A stretch of 64,000 nucleotides of DNA from an uncultured Acidimicrobiales bacterium (GCA_937922045.1 CAKZXA010000054.1:62001-126000), one strand, 5' to 3'; counted from the first letter of the stretch, positions 25,858 to 34,836 are shown. The notes: generated by a model from the sequence alone, not told the origin. Numbers and translations: made by a program.

Positions 25858-26862
25858 GTGACAGTCGTATTCATCAAAGGCGACGACGAGACACTGGTGG
25901 CCCAGGCGGTCAAGTCTGCGGTCGATGGGCTTCTCGGCGATGGTGACCGGGGCCTGATGGTCGATGAGGTCGCTGAGGCCAACTACACCGCATCGGAAGA
26001 GCTCACCGTGGCTCCACTGATCACGTCGGCTCAGACGATGCCGTTCCTCACCGACCGTCGCATCGTTGTAGGGCGCAATCTCGCCCTCTTCTCCAAGGCG
26101 GCGACAGTGCTGCCTTTGGTCGAGCTACTGGCTCTAGCCCCGGAAACCACTGATCTCGTCTTGGTGTGGGAAAAGGGGGCGGCTACTGGTCGCATGCCTT
26201 CGGTCCCGAAGTCATTGAATGAGGCGCTCAAGACCGCTGGCGCCGAGTTTGTCGATGCCGCCCCATCCGGTCGCGGCCGCAAGTCGATGTTGGATGAACG
26301 GCTAGCCACCGCTCCGGTCAGGCTCAACGCTCAGGCTCGCCGTGTTATCGCCGACCACACCGGCGACGACATCGGCCGCTTAGCCTCATTGTTCGAGATT
26401 CTGGTGTCGACCTTCGGCGAGGACGCGTCGGTGTCGATCGACGACGTCGTACCCTTCCTCGGTCAGGCTGCCGACGTACCCCCGTGGGAACTCACCGACG
26501 CCATCGACTCCGGTGATATTGGGGTGGCGTTAGAGAAGCTCAACCGCATGGTCATCGGCGGCGGGCGCCACCCGTTGCAAACGCTGGCAACACTGCATGC
26601 GCACTACCAGCGGGCGTTAAAGCTCGATGGAGCGCCGGTGTTCGACGAAAAAAGCGCAGCCGCTCATCTGAAGATGAGCGGCTCAACGTTTCCGGCCAAG
26701 AAGGCCCTCACGCTTTCCCGACGCCTCGGATCGGCTCGGTTGCGATCAGCCGTCGGACTTCTCGCCGACGCCGACGTCGCTCTGCGAGGTTCGAGCGGAC
26801 TGTCGGCCGATTCGATCGTGACGGTGCTCGTAGCGCGGCTAGCCCGGCTTAGTCGGGCCTGA
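25858..26862 (+). CDS. holA: DNA polymerase III delta subunit
   Basis: A 334-residue clamp-loader delta subunit. The N-terminal AAA-like domain (VTVVFIKGDDETLVAQAV, about 1-140), a lid domain, and the C-terminal collar (about 215-330, with DAIDSGDIGVALEKLNRM and LRSAVGLLADADVALRGSSG) are recognisable. It opens the sliding clamp during loading. GTG 25858 was preferred because the N-terminal strand begins directly after it; the preceding 28 in-frame codons are not conserved in style. It follows the dihydropteroate synthase gene and converges on rpsT. Confidence 0.92.
   Translation: MTVVFIKGDDETLVAQAVKSAVDGLLGDGDRGLMVDEVAEANYTASEELTVAPLITSAQTMPFLTDRRIVVGRNLALFSKAATVLPLVELLALAPETTDLVLVWEKGAATGRMPSVPKSLNEALKTAGAEFVDAAPSGRGRKSMLDERLATAPVRLNAQARRVIADHTGDDIGRLASLFEILVSTFGEDASVSIDDVVPFLGQAADVPPWELTDAIDSGDIGVALEKLNRMVIGGGRHPLQTLATLHAHYQRALKLDGAPVFDEKSAAAHLKMSGSTFPAKKALTLSRRLGSARLRSAVGLLADADVALRGSSGLSADSIVTVLVARLARLSRA
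26842..26858 (+). terminator. Possible hairpin at holA end
   Basis: GCCCG and CGGGC (26842-26846, 26854-26858) can pair across a seven-base loop spanning the last holA codons. There is no T-run after it, so a termination role is only suggested. Confidence 0.25.
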
Positions 26863-26879
26863 AACCTCTGGCGATGACT

Positions 26880-26910
26880 CGCCGGAGATCGGCGCGATTA
26901 CTCGCCGGAG
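26880..26910. repeat. Hairpin and 11-bp direct repeat between holA and rpsT
   Basis: CGCCG (26880-26884) and CGGCG (26890-26894) form an inverted repeat in the 35-base gap between the converging genes. The sequence ACTCGCCGGAG occurs twice, at 26877-26887 and 26900-26910, the second copy within the rpsT 3-prime coding end. This may be a bidirectional terminator or a local duplication. Confidence 0.35.
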
Positions 26911-27170
26911 GCTTGGGCTGACAACGACCTGATGTGAGCCGTCAAGCGGCTCTTCTTGCGGGCCGCTGCCTTCTTGTGGATGATGCCTTTGGCTGCGGCC
27001 TTGTCGATGCGCTTGATTGTCTGGCGCAGCGCTTCGGCTTCGGTCTCGGTGCCGGCAGCTTCGACTGCGGCCTTCTGTCGAGTGCTGAGTTCGGATCGAA
27101 CCGCACGGTTGCGGAGTCGACGCTTCTCATTCTGTCGGTTGCGCTTAATCTGGCTCTTAATGTTGGCCAC
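26898..27170 (-). CDS. rpsT: 30S ribosomal protein S20
   Basis: A 90-residue basic all-helical protein of the normal S20 size. The start ANIKSQIKRNRQNEKRRLRN and the later KGIIHKKAAARKKSRL are the family signature. S20 binds 16S rRNA early in small-subunit assembly. It is transcribed alone, divergently from lepA, with a recognisable sigma-70-like promoter between the two. Confidence 0.98.
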   Translation of the reverse strand: MANIKSQIKRNRQNEKRRLRNRAVRSELSTRQKAAVEAAGTETEAEALRQTIKRIDKAAAKGIIHKKAAARKKSRLTAHIRSLSAQASGE

Positions 27171-27199
27171 GGAACACCTCGTCTTGATGGAACTAGTAA

Positions 27200-27227
27200 A
27201 TGATAGCGGCCCAATGGTTCACGCCAA
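27200..27227 (-). promoter_or_regulatory. Predicted promoter of rpsT
   Basis: Read on the minus strand, TTGGCG (27227-27222) and TATCAT (27205-27200) are separated by 16 bases, a good match to a housekeeping -35/-10 pair. Transcription would start near 27193, about 23 bases before the rpsT ATG. Confidence 0.5.
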
Positions 27228-27256
27228 CCTGATCGGCCGCTAGCGTTCAAAGGGAA

Positions 27257-29062
27257 ATGAAGCTCAACACTGAAGTCGTAGACCCGACCAAGATCCGCAA
27301 TATAGCGATCATCGCCCACATCGACCACGGTAAGTCCACGCTGGCCGACCGCCTGCTGGAACTCTGCGGCGCGGTCGAGCAACGCCAGATGCGCGAGCAG
27401 TATCTCGATTCCATGGACCTGGAGCGTGAACGCGGCATCACCATCAAGCTGCAAAGCGTGCGTCTGGAGTGGAAGGGTCATGTCATCAACCTGATCGACA
27501 CCCCGGGCCACGTCGACTTCGGGTACGAGGTTTCGCGCTCGTTGGTGGCGTGCGAAGGGGTGATCCTTGTTGTCGATGCGGCCCAAGGTATCGAAGCCCA
27601 AACCCTGGCCAATACCTACCTCGCTCTCGAGAACGACCTAGAGATCGTGGCTGTATTGAACAAGCTTGATCTGCCAGCGGCTGATCCCGACCTTCACGCC
27701 GGGGAGATGGAGCAAGTGCTGGGTATGCCAGCCGAAGAGGTGCTGGGGATATCGGCCAAGACAGGAATGGGCGTCGAGGATCTGCTCGATGCCGTTATCG
27801 AGAGGGTTCCCCCGCCGGTCGGCAACGAATCAGACCCGCTTCAGGCCCTCATCTTCGACAGCCACTTCGACACCTATCGCGGTGTCGTATCGAGCGTCCG
27901 GGTCGTCAACGGTCGCCTCAAGCAGGGTCAGAAGCTTCTGTTCATTCAGGCTGGTGCCGTGCATGAGGCCGATGAGGTTGGGGTGCGATCTCCAGACAAC
28001 TCACCGGTCGACAGTCTCGGGCCGGGCGAGGTCGGCTACCTGATCGCAGGCATCAAGGACGTGCGTGACGCTCGCTCTGGTGAGACGATAACCGACAACA
28101 ACCGGCCGGCCGACGGCGCTCTACCCGGCTATCGAGAACCCCAGCCGATGGTGTTCTGCGGCCTCTACCCGGTCGACGGCGACGACTATGAAGATTTCCG
28201 AGATGCGCTCGACAAGCTCCGACTCGATGATGGCAGTTTCACCTTTGAGCCGGAGACGTCAACCGCTCTCGGATTCGGCTTTCGTTGCGGCTTCCTCGGG
28301 CTGTTGCACATGGAGATCGTTCGTGAGCGACTCGAGCGTGAGTTTGATCTCAACCTGATCGCTACCTCGCCATCGGTGAAGTATCAGATCGTGATGAACG
28401 ATGGCACCGAGTTGGTTGTCGACAATCCCTCGACGCTGCCCCAGTCCGGCGATTGGCGCGAAATCTCGGAGCCCTATCTTAAGGCGTCGATGATTACCCC
28501 GTCGGCCTACACCGGCACGCTCATGGAGCTGTGCCAGGCTCGCCGAGGGCGTATGGAGAAGATGGAGTATCTGTCGCCTGAACGCCTAGAGATCGTCTAC
28601 ACGCTTCCCCTGGCTGAGGTGGTGGTCGACTTCTTCGACCAGCTCAAGAGCCGTAGCCAGGGCTACGCCAGCCTCGACTATGAGCCGGCTGGCTACGAGC
28701 CTGGCGACCTTGTGCGGGTCGACATCCTGTTCAACAGTGAGCAGGTCGACGCCTTCTCTACCATCGTGCATCGGGACAACTCCTATGAGTATGGCCGACG
28801 AACAGCGGAGAAGCTCAAGTCGATTATTCCTCGACAGCAGTTCGAGGTGCCGATTCAGGCCGCGATCGGTGGCCGAATTATCGCCCGCGAAACGGTCAAG
28901 GCTTTCCGCAAGGACGTGACGGAGAAGCTCTACGGCGGTGACGTGACCCGAAAGAACAAGCTGCTCAAGAAGCAGAAGGAAGGTAAGCGGCGAATGAAGT
29001 CGATCGGGCGGGTCGAGATACCACCCGATACGTTCATTCGGGCGCTTCGACTCGACGATTGA
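27257..29062 (+). CDS. lepA: Elongation factor 4 (LepA back-translocase)
   Basis: A 601-residue translational GTPase, full length. The P-loop [14 protein letters not shown] (about 21-34), switch [23 protein letters not shown] and NKLDLP are present, followed by domains II, III and V and the LepA-specific C-terminal domain ending [18 protein letters not shown]. It acts on stalled or mistranslocated ribosomes. The ATG at 27257 has a GGGA ribosome site just upstream. It is divergent from rpsT. Confidence 0.98.
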   Translation: MKLNTEVVDPTKIRNIAIIAHIDHGKSTLADRLLELCGAVEQRQMREQYLDSMDLERERGITIKLQSVRLEWKGHVINLIDTPGHVDFGYEVSRSLVACEGVILVVDAAQGIEAQTLANTYLALENDLEIVAVLNKLDLPAADPDLHAGEMEQVLGMPAEEVLGISAKTGMGVEDLLDAVIERVPPPVGNESDPLQALIFDSHFDTYRGVVSSVRVVNGRLKQGQKLLFIQAGAVHEADEVGVRSPDNSPVDSLGPGEVGYLIAGIKDVRDARSGETITDNNRPADGALPGYREPQPMVFCGLYPVDGDDYEDFRDALDKLRLDDGSFTFEPETSTALGFGFRCGFLGLLHMEIVRERLEREFDLNLIATSPSVKYQIVMNDGTELVVDNPSTLPQSGDWREISEPYLKASMITPSAYTGTLMELCQARRGRMEKMEYLSPERLEIVYTLPLAEVVVDFFDQLKSRSQGYASLDYEPAGYEPGDLVRVDILFNSEQVDAFSTIVHRDNSYEYGRRTAEKLKSIIPRQQFEVPIQAAIGGRIIARETVKAFRKDVTEKLYGGDVTRKNKLLKKQKEGKRRMKSIGRVEIPPDTFIRALRLDD

Positions 29063-29110
29063 GCCCCAGGCGTGAGCATTTGTGATCGTGGTCGACTCGG
29101 AGCCTTCGTT

Positions 29111-29125
29111 GTCTAGTCGGTAGAC
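29111..29125. promoter_or_regulatory. Inverted repeat upstream of hrcA
   Basis: GTCTA (29111-29115) and TAGAC (29121-29125) form a perfect interrupted palindrome with a five-base spacer, 12 bases before the hrcA ATG. It contains a TAGACT box that could act as -10. It is not a CIRCE element, whose consensus is a longer TTAGCACTC inverted repeat, and none was found here. Confidence 0.3.
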
Positions 29126-29136
29126 TGGTCGGCAGA

Positions 29137-30144
29137 ATGATCGACGACCGTAAGGCCGCCATCCTCAAGGCGGTAATCGAGGAGTACACGCGTACGGCGC
29201 AGCCGGTCGGTTCGTCGGCCGCGGCCAAGAAAGCCAACGTCAGCGTTTCGTCGGCCACGGTGCGTAACGACATGGCGGCCCTGGAGAACGAGGGTTATCT
29301 CGACCAGCCTCACACCAGTGCAGGTCGCGTGCCCACCGAGAAGGGGTACCGATTCTTTGTCGACAACCTCATCGCCGACTCGCGAGCCGCGGCCGATGCG
29401 CGGTTGACCGGAGGGATCGACGTCTCAACATTCTTTGGACAGATGCGCGGTGAGATCGAAGAGGTCATGTCCGACACCGCCAATCTGCTCACGAATCTGA
29501 CCGACTACGCAGCCGTCGTCGTCGACGAAACCGATGAAGCGGCCAGCGTGCGGTCGGTGCACTTGGTCGGTTTGAGCGACCAGACGATCATGGCCGTGGT
29601 GGTTCTAGCCAACGGGCAGATCAACAAATACACATTCGAGTTTGAACGACCTGTTGATGAGGAGACGCTGAGCCAGGCCAGTCAGCGGCTGTCCCAGGCT
29701 CTACAGGATCGTCCCCTAGCCGACCCATCCGAACTCTTGCCATCGACAGATCTGTCGGCCGATGCCATCGCAAGGCAGTTCTTTCAAGCCATAACGACCA
29801 GCGATGAACAAGACCGCGTCTACGTCGAGGGAACGGCCAAGGTTGCTGCCGCCTTTGAGGCGGTGGAGTCGGTGAGCCAAGTGCTCACTATCCTGGAGCA
29901 GCAACTTGTCGTCGTCAGCCTGTTGGCCAATGTGGTCGAGCGAGGTATGACGGTGGCCATCGGTAGCGAAACCGGAGTCGAACCCTTGTCAGAATGCAGT
30001 CTGGTCGTGTCCCCCTATCAAGTCGACGGCGAGCGAGCTGGAGCGATTGCGGTTCTGGGTCCGACCCGTATGAACTATCCTCAAGCCATGTCAGCGGTGG
30101 CCGTCGTGTCCAACCAGCTTGGCAAGCTGCTGAGCGAGGGCTAG
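29137..30144 (+). CDS. hrcA: Heat-inducible transcription repressor HrcA
   Basis: A 335-residue repressor of chaperone genes. The N-terminal winged helix (about 1-75, DDRKAAILKAVIEEYTRTA and SSATVRNDMAALENEGYL) is followed by the typical dimerisation and GAF-like domain with RVPTEKGYRFFVDNL and the later GSETGVEPLSECSLV. It is three bases upstream of dnaJ, the usual hrcA-dnaJ order. GroEL is the classic partner that keeps HrcA active. The canonical CIRCE operator is not visible just upstream. Confidence 0.96.
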   Translation: MIDDRKAAILKAVIEEYTRTAQPVGSSAAAKKANVSVSSATVRNDMAALENEGYLDQPHTSAGRVPTEKGYRFFVDNLIADSRAAADARLTGGIDVSTFFGQMRGEIEEVMSDTANLLTNLTDYAAVVVDETDEAASVRSVHLVGLSDQTIMAVVVLANGQINKYTFEFERPVDEETLSQASQRLSQALQDRPLADPSELLPSTDLSADAIARQFFQAITTSDEQDRVYVEGTAKVAAAFEAVESVSQVLTILEQQLVVVSLLANVVERGMTVAIGSETGVEPLSECSLVVSPYQVDGERAGAIAVLGPTRMNYPQAMSAVAVVSNQLGKLLSEG

Positions 30145-30147
30145 ACG

Positions 30148-31245
30148 ATGGACTACTACGAGATACTCGGCGTTGGACGCTCCGCCACACAAAATGAGAT
30201 CAAGCGGGCCTACCGTTCCCTAGCCCGCAAGTTCCATCCCGACGCCAACCCTGGCGACAGTGAAGCTGAGGCGAAGTTCAAGCAGATCGCCGAAGCCTAC
30301 GAAGCGTTAGGCGACCCCGAGCGCCGAGCTCATTACGATCGGTTTGGTTCCTCTGGAATGGGCGGCGGTGGCGGCGGCGACCCCTTTGCCGCCTCCGGTC
30401 TCGGTGACCTTTTTGACGCCTTCTTCAATGCTGGTGGACGAGCCGAAGCTGGTCCGCAGCGTGGCGCCGATCTCGAAGCGGTAGCCCTGCTCGACCTTGA
30501 GGATGTTGTCAACGGTGTCGCCAAAGAGATCAAGGTGCGCACCGCCTTGCCCTGCGACACTTGCGAAGCGACCGGCGCTGGTGCCGGCTCGGCCGTCAGC
30601 CGCTGTGATCAATGTGGAGGCACCGGCCAGGTTCGCCAGGTGCGTCAATCGATCTTGGGTCAGATGGTTACGACCACGACATGTGCTCGATGCTCAGGTG
30701 AGGGAGTCACCATCGAGTCGCCCTGCGAAGACTGCTCGGGCGAGGGCCGACGAATACAAGACGAGACCTACGTCGTCGACGTGCCTGCAGGCGTTGGCAA
30801 TGGCTCGACGTTGCGGCTCACCGGACGAGGCGCCGTTGGGCGAAGGGGCGGCGGGGCCGGCGACCTCTACGTTCAAATCAAGATTGAAGACCATCCGGTC
30901 TTCAGCCGAGATGGCGATGATCTGTACGCCGAACTCCATGTTCCCGTCACCCAGGCGGCACTTGGTGCCCGAGTAGATTTTGCTGCCATCGATGGGGAGG
31001 TTGCGGTCAACATCCCCTCCGGCTCGCAGACCGGCAAGTTGTTCCGGTTCAAAGAGCGTGGTGTGCCCCGGTTGCGTGGCCGTCAGCGCGGTGAACTTGT
31101 GTTAACCCTGGTGGTCGATACGCCGGCAGACCTCACGACACAGCAAGAAGAGCTGCTCCGGCAACTCGCGAAGGAGCGGGGCGAAGAGGTCAAGGCACCG
31201 GGTGAGGATTCGGTGCTGGGACGCATCAAGTCTAAGTTCTCCTAG
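30148..31245 (+). CDS. dnaJ: Chaperone DnaJ
   Basis: A 365-residue DnaJ (Hsp40) with all domains: J-domain (1-70, HPD replaced by the sequence FHPDANPGD containing HPD), Gly-rich linker (about 70-85), zinc region with four CxxCxGxG-type repeats (CDTCEATG, CDQCGGTG, CARCSGEG, CEDCSGEG; about 132-200), and the C-terminal client-binding domains. It delivers substrates to DnaK and stimulates its ATPase. It directly follows hrcA and precedes rsmE by 17 bases, so a three-gene operon is likely. Confidence 0.97.
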   Translation: MDYYEILGVGRSATQNEIKRAYRSLARKFHPDANPGDSEAEAKFKQIAEAYEALGDPERRAHYDRFGSSGMGGGGGGDPFAASGLGDLFDAFFNAGGRAEAGPQRGADLEAVALLDLEDVVNGVAKEIKVRTALPCDTCEATGAGAGSAVSRCDQCGGTGQVRQVRQSILGQMVTTTTCARCSGEGVTIESPCEDCSGEGRRIQDETYVVDVPAGVGNGSTLRLTGRGAVGRRGGGAGDLYVQIKIEDHPVFSRDGDDLYAELHVPVTQAALGARVDFAAIDGEVAVNIPSGSQTGKLFRFKERGVPRLRGRQRGELVLTLVVDTPADLTTQQEELLRQLAKERGEEVKAPGEDSVLGRIKSKFS

Positions 31246-31262
31246 CGGACGCTGGAAGGCCT

Positions 31263-31988
31263 GTGGAGGTTCCGCATCCAATGGCGGCGATCGTCGATAC
31301 CTTGCGACGTCGACCTCTTGTCTACGTCGGCGACGTGGAGCGTCCGATTCTTGACGCCGATGATTTTCATCACCTGGCCCGCTCGCTTCGGGTCGCCACC
31401 GGCGATCCAATCGCCGTGTCGGACGGAGCGGGTCGATGGCGACTGGCTCGCTTCGGTGAACGGGCCGAACCGGATGGCCCAATCATGGAAGCCACGCCCC
31501 CGTCCCATCAACTCACCGTGGGCTTTGTTCCGGTGAAGGGGGCTCGGAGCGAGCAGGTCGTGCAGAAGCTGACCGAGCTTGGCATCGACCGGATCGTGCC
31601 ACTGTTCTCGTCTCGGTCGGTAGTGCGCTGGGACACGGCGCGTGCAGCCAAGAACCATGAGCGGCACCTCAAGGTTGCCCGAGAGGCTGGGATGCAGTCT
31701 CGTCGGGTCCGGTTGCCCGAGATCCTGCCGCCGTGCTCGCTCAACGACTTCGTCGCAGCCGAGGGCAACGTTGGGATGTGCGAACCTGGCGGGGAGCCGA
31801 TCATGGGTTCGCGGCTTCAGTCGGTTGTCGTCGGTCCTGAGGGCGGCTTTGAGCCGTCGGAGGTCGCTCCCGGTACGCCGCTCGGGTTGCCGGGCGGCGT
31901 GCTGCGGGCAGAGACCGCGGCCTATGTGGCTGCGGCCCTGCTGGCGGCAGCCAGAGAAGCCAAAGAAGCGGAGAACAACGAATTCTGA
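31263..31988 (+). CDS. rsmE: 16S rRNA m3U1498 methyltransferase
   Basis: A 241-residue SPOUT-family methyltransferase that modifies U1498 of 16S rRNA. An N-terminal PUA-like domain (about 15-85, DDFHHLARSLRVATGDPI) is followed by the knotted domain with VVGPEGGFEPSEV and the C-terminal LRAETAAYVAAALLAA, both diagnostic. Start could be GTG 31263, with GGAAGG upstream, or ATG 31281; the former was kept. It is the third gene of the hrcA-dnaJ-rsmE cluster, a common bacterial arrangement. Confidence 0.93.
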   Translation: MEVPHPMAAIVDTLRRRPLVYVGDVERPILDADDFHHLARSLRVATGDPIAVSDGAGRWRLARFGERAEPDGPIMEATPPSHQLTVGFVPVKGARSEQVVQKLTELGIDRIVPLFSSRSVVRWDTARAAKNHERHLKVAREAGMQSRRVRLPEILPPCSLNDFVAAEGNVGMCEPGGEPIMGSRLQSVVVGPEGGFEPSEVAPGTPLGLPGGVLRAETAAYVAAALLAAAREAKEAENNEF

Positions 31989-32110
31989 GGCCGTGTGGCC
32001 GAAGATTGGTGTTGGTCTCTCCGGTTTCAGACCGGTGAGGCAGTTGGTTACCGAGCGTGGGTTGATGTTGCACAGAGTGACGACTAGCGTGAAGGCAAGG
32101 ACAGGGGAGA

Positions 32111-32653
32111 ATGCCGGAGATCATGGGCGTAGACGACGATGACGTAGAACACGACGATGAGTACGGTCGTCGTGTCGGTGAACGACTGCGCGCCATTCGG
32201 CGCCAGAAGAGGCTGTCGCTTCAAGACGTCGAGGCCCAGTCTGACCAGGAGTTCAAAGCATCGGTCTTGGGCGCCTACGAGCGTGGTGAGCGGGCCATTT
32301 CGGTCGCCCGACTCGAGCGCTTGGCCCGCTATTACAGCGTTCCTGTCGACCAGCTCTTGCCCCGCTCGACCGGTATGCCTACAGACATCGTCGATCTGAC
32401 CGAACGAGCGGGCAAGACCAAGGGTGTCACGCTGCATCTGTCGCAGCTCGACACCGTTCCTCGGCCAGAAGGCGAGATGCTCGGCCGTTACCTGGTGATG
32501 ATCCAGGTTCAGCGCCAAGACTTCAACGGCCGCGTGCTCACGATCCGTCAGGACGACCTGCGGGCCGTGGCCTGCATCCTCGGCGTGGAAATCCACGAAG
32601 CGATCGACCGGCTCACCGATCTCGGCTTGGTTCGAACCGCAGCTGGCGTTTGA
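32111..32653 (+). CDS. BldD-like transcription regulator with c-di-GMP motif
   Basis: A 180-residue regulator. Residues about 20-80 form an XRE-type helix-turn-helix (VGERLRAIRRQKRLSLQDVE and SVLGAYERGERAISVARLERL), closely like BldD. The C-terminal domain contains RQD followed by eight residues and RQDD (about 137-151), the R-x-D-x8-R-x-x-D arrangement that binds tetrameric cyclic-di-GMP in Streptomyces BldD. So a cyclic-di-GMP-controlled repressor is predicted. It has an AAGGA site eight bases before the ATG at 32111; the ATG at 32123 is possible. Its 3-prime end overlaps the converging kinase-like gene by 41 bases. Targets are unknown. Confidence 0.85.
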   Translation: MPEIMGVDDDDVEHDDEYGRRVGERLRAIRRQKRLSLQDVEAQSDQEFKASVLGAYERGERAISVARLERLARYYSVPVDQLLPRSTGMPTDIVDLTERAGKTKGVTLHLSQLDTVPRPEGEMLGRYLVMIQVQRQDFNGRVLTIRQDDLRAVACILGVEIHEAIDRLTDLGLVRTAAGV

Positions 32654-33254
32654 GGCCACGCCAAGGTTGACGCCTCGGCTCATCGAGATGCGCCAGTTCG
32701 AGCAGCTGTTCCGCGGCGCGAGCAGCGCTTAGGGTTTGGTCTTTCTCGAATCGAGCGGCGAGAGCGGCCCATGCCGTGCTCAACGTTGGGTGTGGCTCGG
32801 GCCAAAGCGAGCTGAGCTGGCGCATGAGGCGGCTGAGGCCGACCACATCGTGGGCGGTCTGGTTGCATGGCTTTGGACTACAGAACTTCACCGACCAGCC
32901 GGTTGGCGATCCGCCAGACCTTTGGCAAAGCAGGTGGTCGAGGTGCAGGTTGCCGTGGCAGATAGCGCGTCTGTGGAGTCGGGTCACCATGCGGGCGGTT
33001 TCGGCCAGAAGTAGCGCTCCGTGCCGGGGACCTGGTGCTAGCGAGGCCGCGGTTGCGCCGCTGAGAAAACGGATAACCAAGTGGTGATCGGTCTCGTCGT
33101 CGCCGATGGCCAGAATCTCACCCGCATGGTCGGCTCCGACTGCGGTCAGCCAGCGTGCTTCGAAGTGTCGGAGATCGAGCTGGTCGGGTCGGTAGCTTTT
33201 TTGGACGGCCGGCGTGTCGTGGTGGAGAACCAGGCACGTCATTGACTCTTTCAC
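32613..33254 (-). CDS. Small kinase-like protein, probably inactive
   Basis: A 213-residue protein with a shrunken protein-kinase/aminoglycoside phosphotransferase-like fold. A Lys in VQKSYRPDQ (about 19) and a Glu in HFEARWL are in the positions of the ATP-holding pair, and HGNLHLDHLLC (about 99-109) is in place of the catalytic HGDLHxxNxL loop, with Asn instead of the catalytic Asp. The metal-binding DFG is replaced by KFCSPK. It is therefore probably a pseudokinase. GTG 33254 has GGAAAGAG seven bases upstream; ATG 33242 is an alternative. It lies between the bldD-like gene and phoH. Confidence 0.55.
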   Translation of the reverse strand: MKESMTCLVLHHDTPAVQKSYRPDQLDLRHFEARWLTAVGADHAGEILAIGDDETDHHLVIRFLSGATAASLAPGPRHGALLLAETARMVTRLHRRAICHGNLHLDHLLCQRSGGSPTGWSVKFCSPKPCNQTAHDVVGLSRLMRQLSSLWPEPHPTLSTAWAALAARFEKDQTLSAARAAEQLLELAHLDEPRRQPWRGLKRQLRFEPSRDR

Positions 33255-33406
33255 ATCGGACTCTTTCCTTGGCGGGGCGGCAACGATTGTCGAGGGCCAG
33301 GTGGTCCGAGAGTGTGAGGTTTGGGCTGTGCCAGCGGGGTGACAAAGGAATTCGGCGACTGCCCGACCTTGCGAAGATAGGCTACAGAGGTTCTTGACTA
33401 TCGCGT

Positions 33407-34366
33407 GTGCAACCAGAATCGATACCGCATCTAGTGAAAATTGAAGTCCCAGAGACCGAGAATATGGCGGGCCTGCTCGGGCAACGCGACGAATATCTGC
33501 GTGTCATCGAGGATCACTTCGATGCCGAGATCCATGTGCGAGGCACCGATGTGGTCATCAGCGGACCGCAGGCCACCGAGGCGGGTGGCGTCATCAATGA
33601 ACTCGTCGCCGTGCTCCGACAAGGCGGCTCGCTCAGCCAGGATGTCGTTCGCCGATCGATCGACATGATCGATCAGGATCAGCGACCTTCCGAGGTGCTG
33701 ACCGATCGTGTGGTAACAACGAGTCGGGGCAAACCAGTTCGTCCCAAAACCGCAGGCCAGAAACGGTATCTCGATGCCGTGCGTCGCAATATTGTCACCT
33801 TCGGGGTTGGCCCCGCCGGCACGGGCAAGAGCTGGTTGGCCGTTGCCTGCGCGGTTCGGGCGCTCCAAAACAAAGAGGTCGAACGCATCCTGCTCACCCG
33901 GCCAGCGGTCGAAGCAGGGGAGCGACTGGGCTATCTTCCCGGGGATCTGATGTCGAAGGTCGACCCCTATCTGCGGCCGCTCTACGACGCTCTCCACGAC
34001 ATGGTCGGTGCCGACGGTATGGCCAAGCTGTTCGCCAGCAATGTGGTCGAAGTCGCTCCGCTGGCCTTCATGCGAGGTCGAACCTTGAACGACAGCTTCA
34101 TCATCCTCGATGAGGCCCAGAACACGACGCCCGAGCAGATGATGATGTTCCTGACTCGAATCGGGTTCAATTCGAGGGCCGTGATCACCGGTGACACCAC
34201 GCAGGTCGATGTAGCCAGCGGCCGCAGCGGGCTCGGCAATCTCGAAAAGATCCTTGGCGGTATCGATGGTCTGGACTTCGTCCATCTGACGTCGAAAGAT
34301 GTCGTGCGGCACCGAATCGTGCAAGACATCGTCGATGCGTACTCGCGGCATCAGGCCAAACAATGA
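33407..34366 (+). CDS. phoH: PhoH-family ATPase
   Basis: A 319-residue PhoH protein. An N-terminal KH-like part (about 10-90, VPETENMAGLLGQRDEYLRV) precedes the ATPase domain, with Walker A GPAGTGKSWLAVA (about 137-149) and Walker B SFIILDEAQNTTPEQMM (about 228-244). PhoH2-type ATPases are linked with RNA metabolism. The start is GTG at 33407; the stop overlaps the ATG of ybeY by four bases. The phoH-ybeY-era order is widely conserved and links this ATPase with ribosome maturation. Confidence 0.95.
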   Translation: MQPESIPHLVKIEVPETENMAGLLGQRDEYLRVIEDHFDAEIHVRGTDVVISGPQATEAGGVINELVAVLRQGGSLSQDVVRRSIDMIDQDQRPSEVLTDRVVTTSRGKPVRPKTAGQKRYLDAVRRNIVTFGVGPAGTGKSWLAVACAVRALQNKEVERILLTRPAVEAGERLGYLPGDLMSKVDPYLRPLYDALHDMVGADGMAKLFASNVVEVAPLAFMRGRTLNDSFIILDEAQNTTPEQMMMFLTRIGFNSRAVITGDTTQVDVASGRSGLGNLEKILGGIDGLDFVHLTSKDVVRHRIVQDIVDAYSRHQAKQ

Positions 34367-34836
34367 CGGTCACGGTCCAGACTCAAGCCAGTTGTGTCCA
34401 TGAGATCGATCTCGCCTGGCTCTCCCTGCTGGTTGAGACAACGCTCGGCGATGAGAAGGTCGAGCACGGGCACGTGGATGTCTTTCTGGTCGATGAGACC
34501 GAGATGGCGGCGCTCAACCTCGAACACATGGGCAAGCAGGGGCCGACCGATGTCCTGGCCTTTCCTCTCGACGAAGCATCGGGGCACGGACAGCCGGAGG
34601 GCGACTTGCCGATACACCTAGGCGATCTTGTCATCTGTCCGACTGTGGCCGAACGCCAGGCACCCGATCATGCCGGTAGCATCGAGGCCGAAATGACCTT
34701 GCTCGCGGTGCATGGTGTCCTGCACATCCTCGGACACGATCACGCCGAACCAACGGAGACCGCACGCATGCAGGAGCGCGAGAGGTTCCACCTCGCCAAG
34801 CTTGGATTCTCCCACCCGGTGGCGGTCACCCAATGA
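34363..34836 (+). CDS. ybeY: Endoribonuclease YbeY
   Basis: A 157-residue zinc-dependent RNase for 16S rRNA 3-prime maturation and ribosome quality control. The metal motif HGVLHILGHDH (about 117-127) has all three His residues, and the upstream MGKQGPTDVLAFPLDEA is the family signature. It overlaps phoH and era by four bases on each side, so all three are translated together. No hemolysin/CBS-domain gene lies between ybeY and era, unlike many genomes. Confidence 0.96.
   Translation: MTVTVQTQASCVHEIDLAWLSLLVETTLGDEKVEHGHVDVFLVDETEMAALNLEHMGKQGPTDVLAFPLDEASGHGQPEGDLPIHLGDLVICPTVAERQAPDHAGSIEAEMTLLAVHGVLHILGHDHAEPTETARMQERERFHLAKLGFSHPVAVTQ

Noticed and set aside
26942-27601. Open frame spanning rpsT and the start of lepA on the minus strand
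   Set aside because: It crosses the rpsT gene and promoter in another frame and lacks coding signals.
33431-34363. 310-codon open frame opposite phoH
   Set aside because: phoH is certain from its ATPase motifs; the opposite frame carries no recognisable motif.
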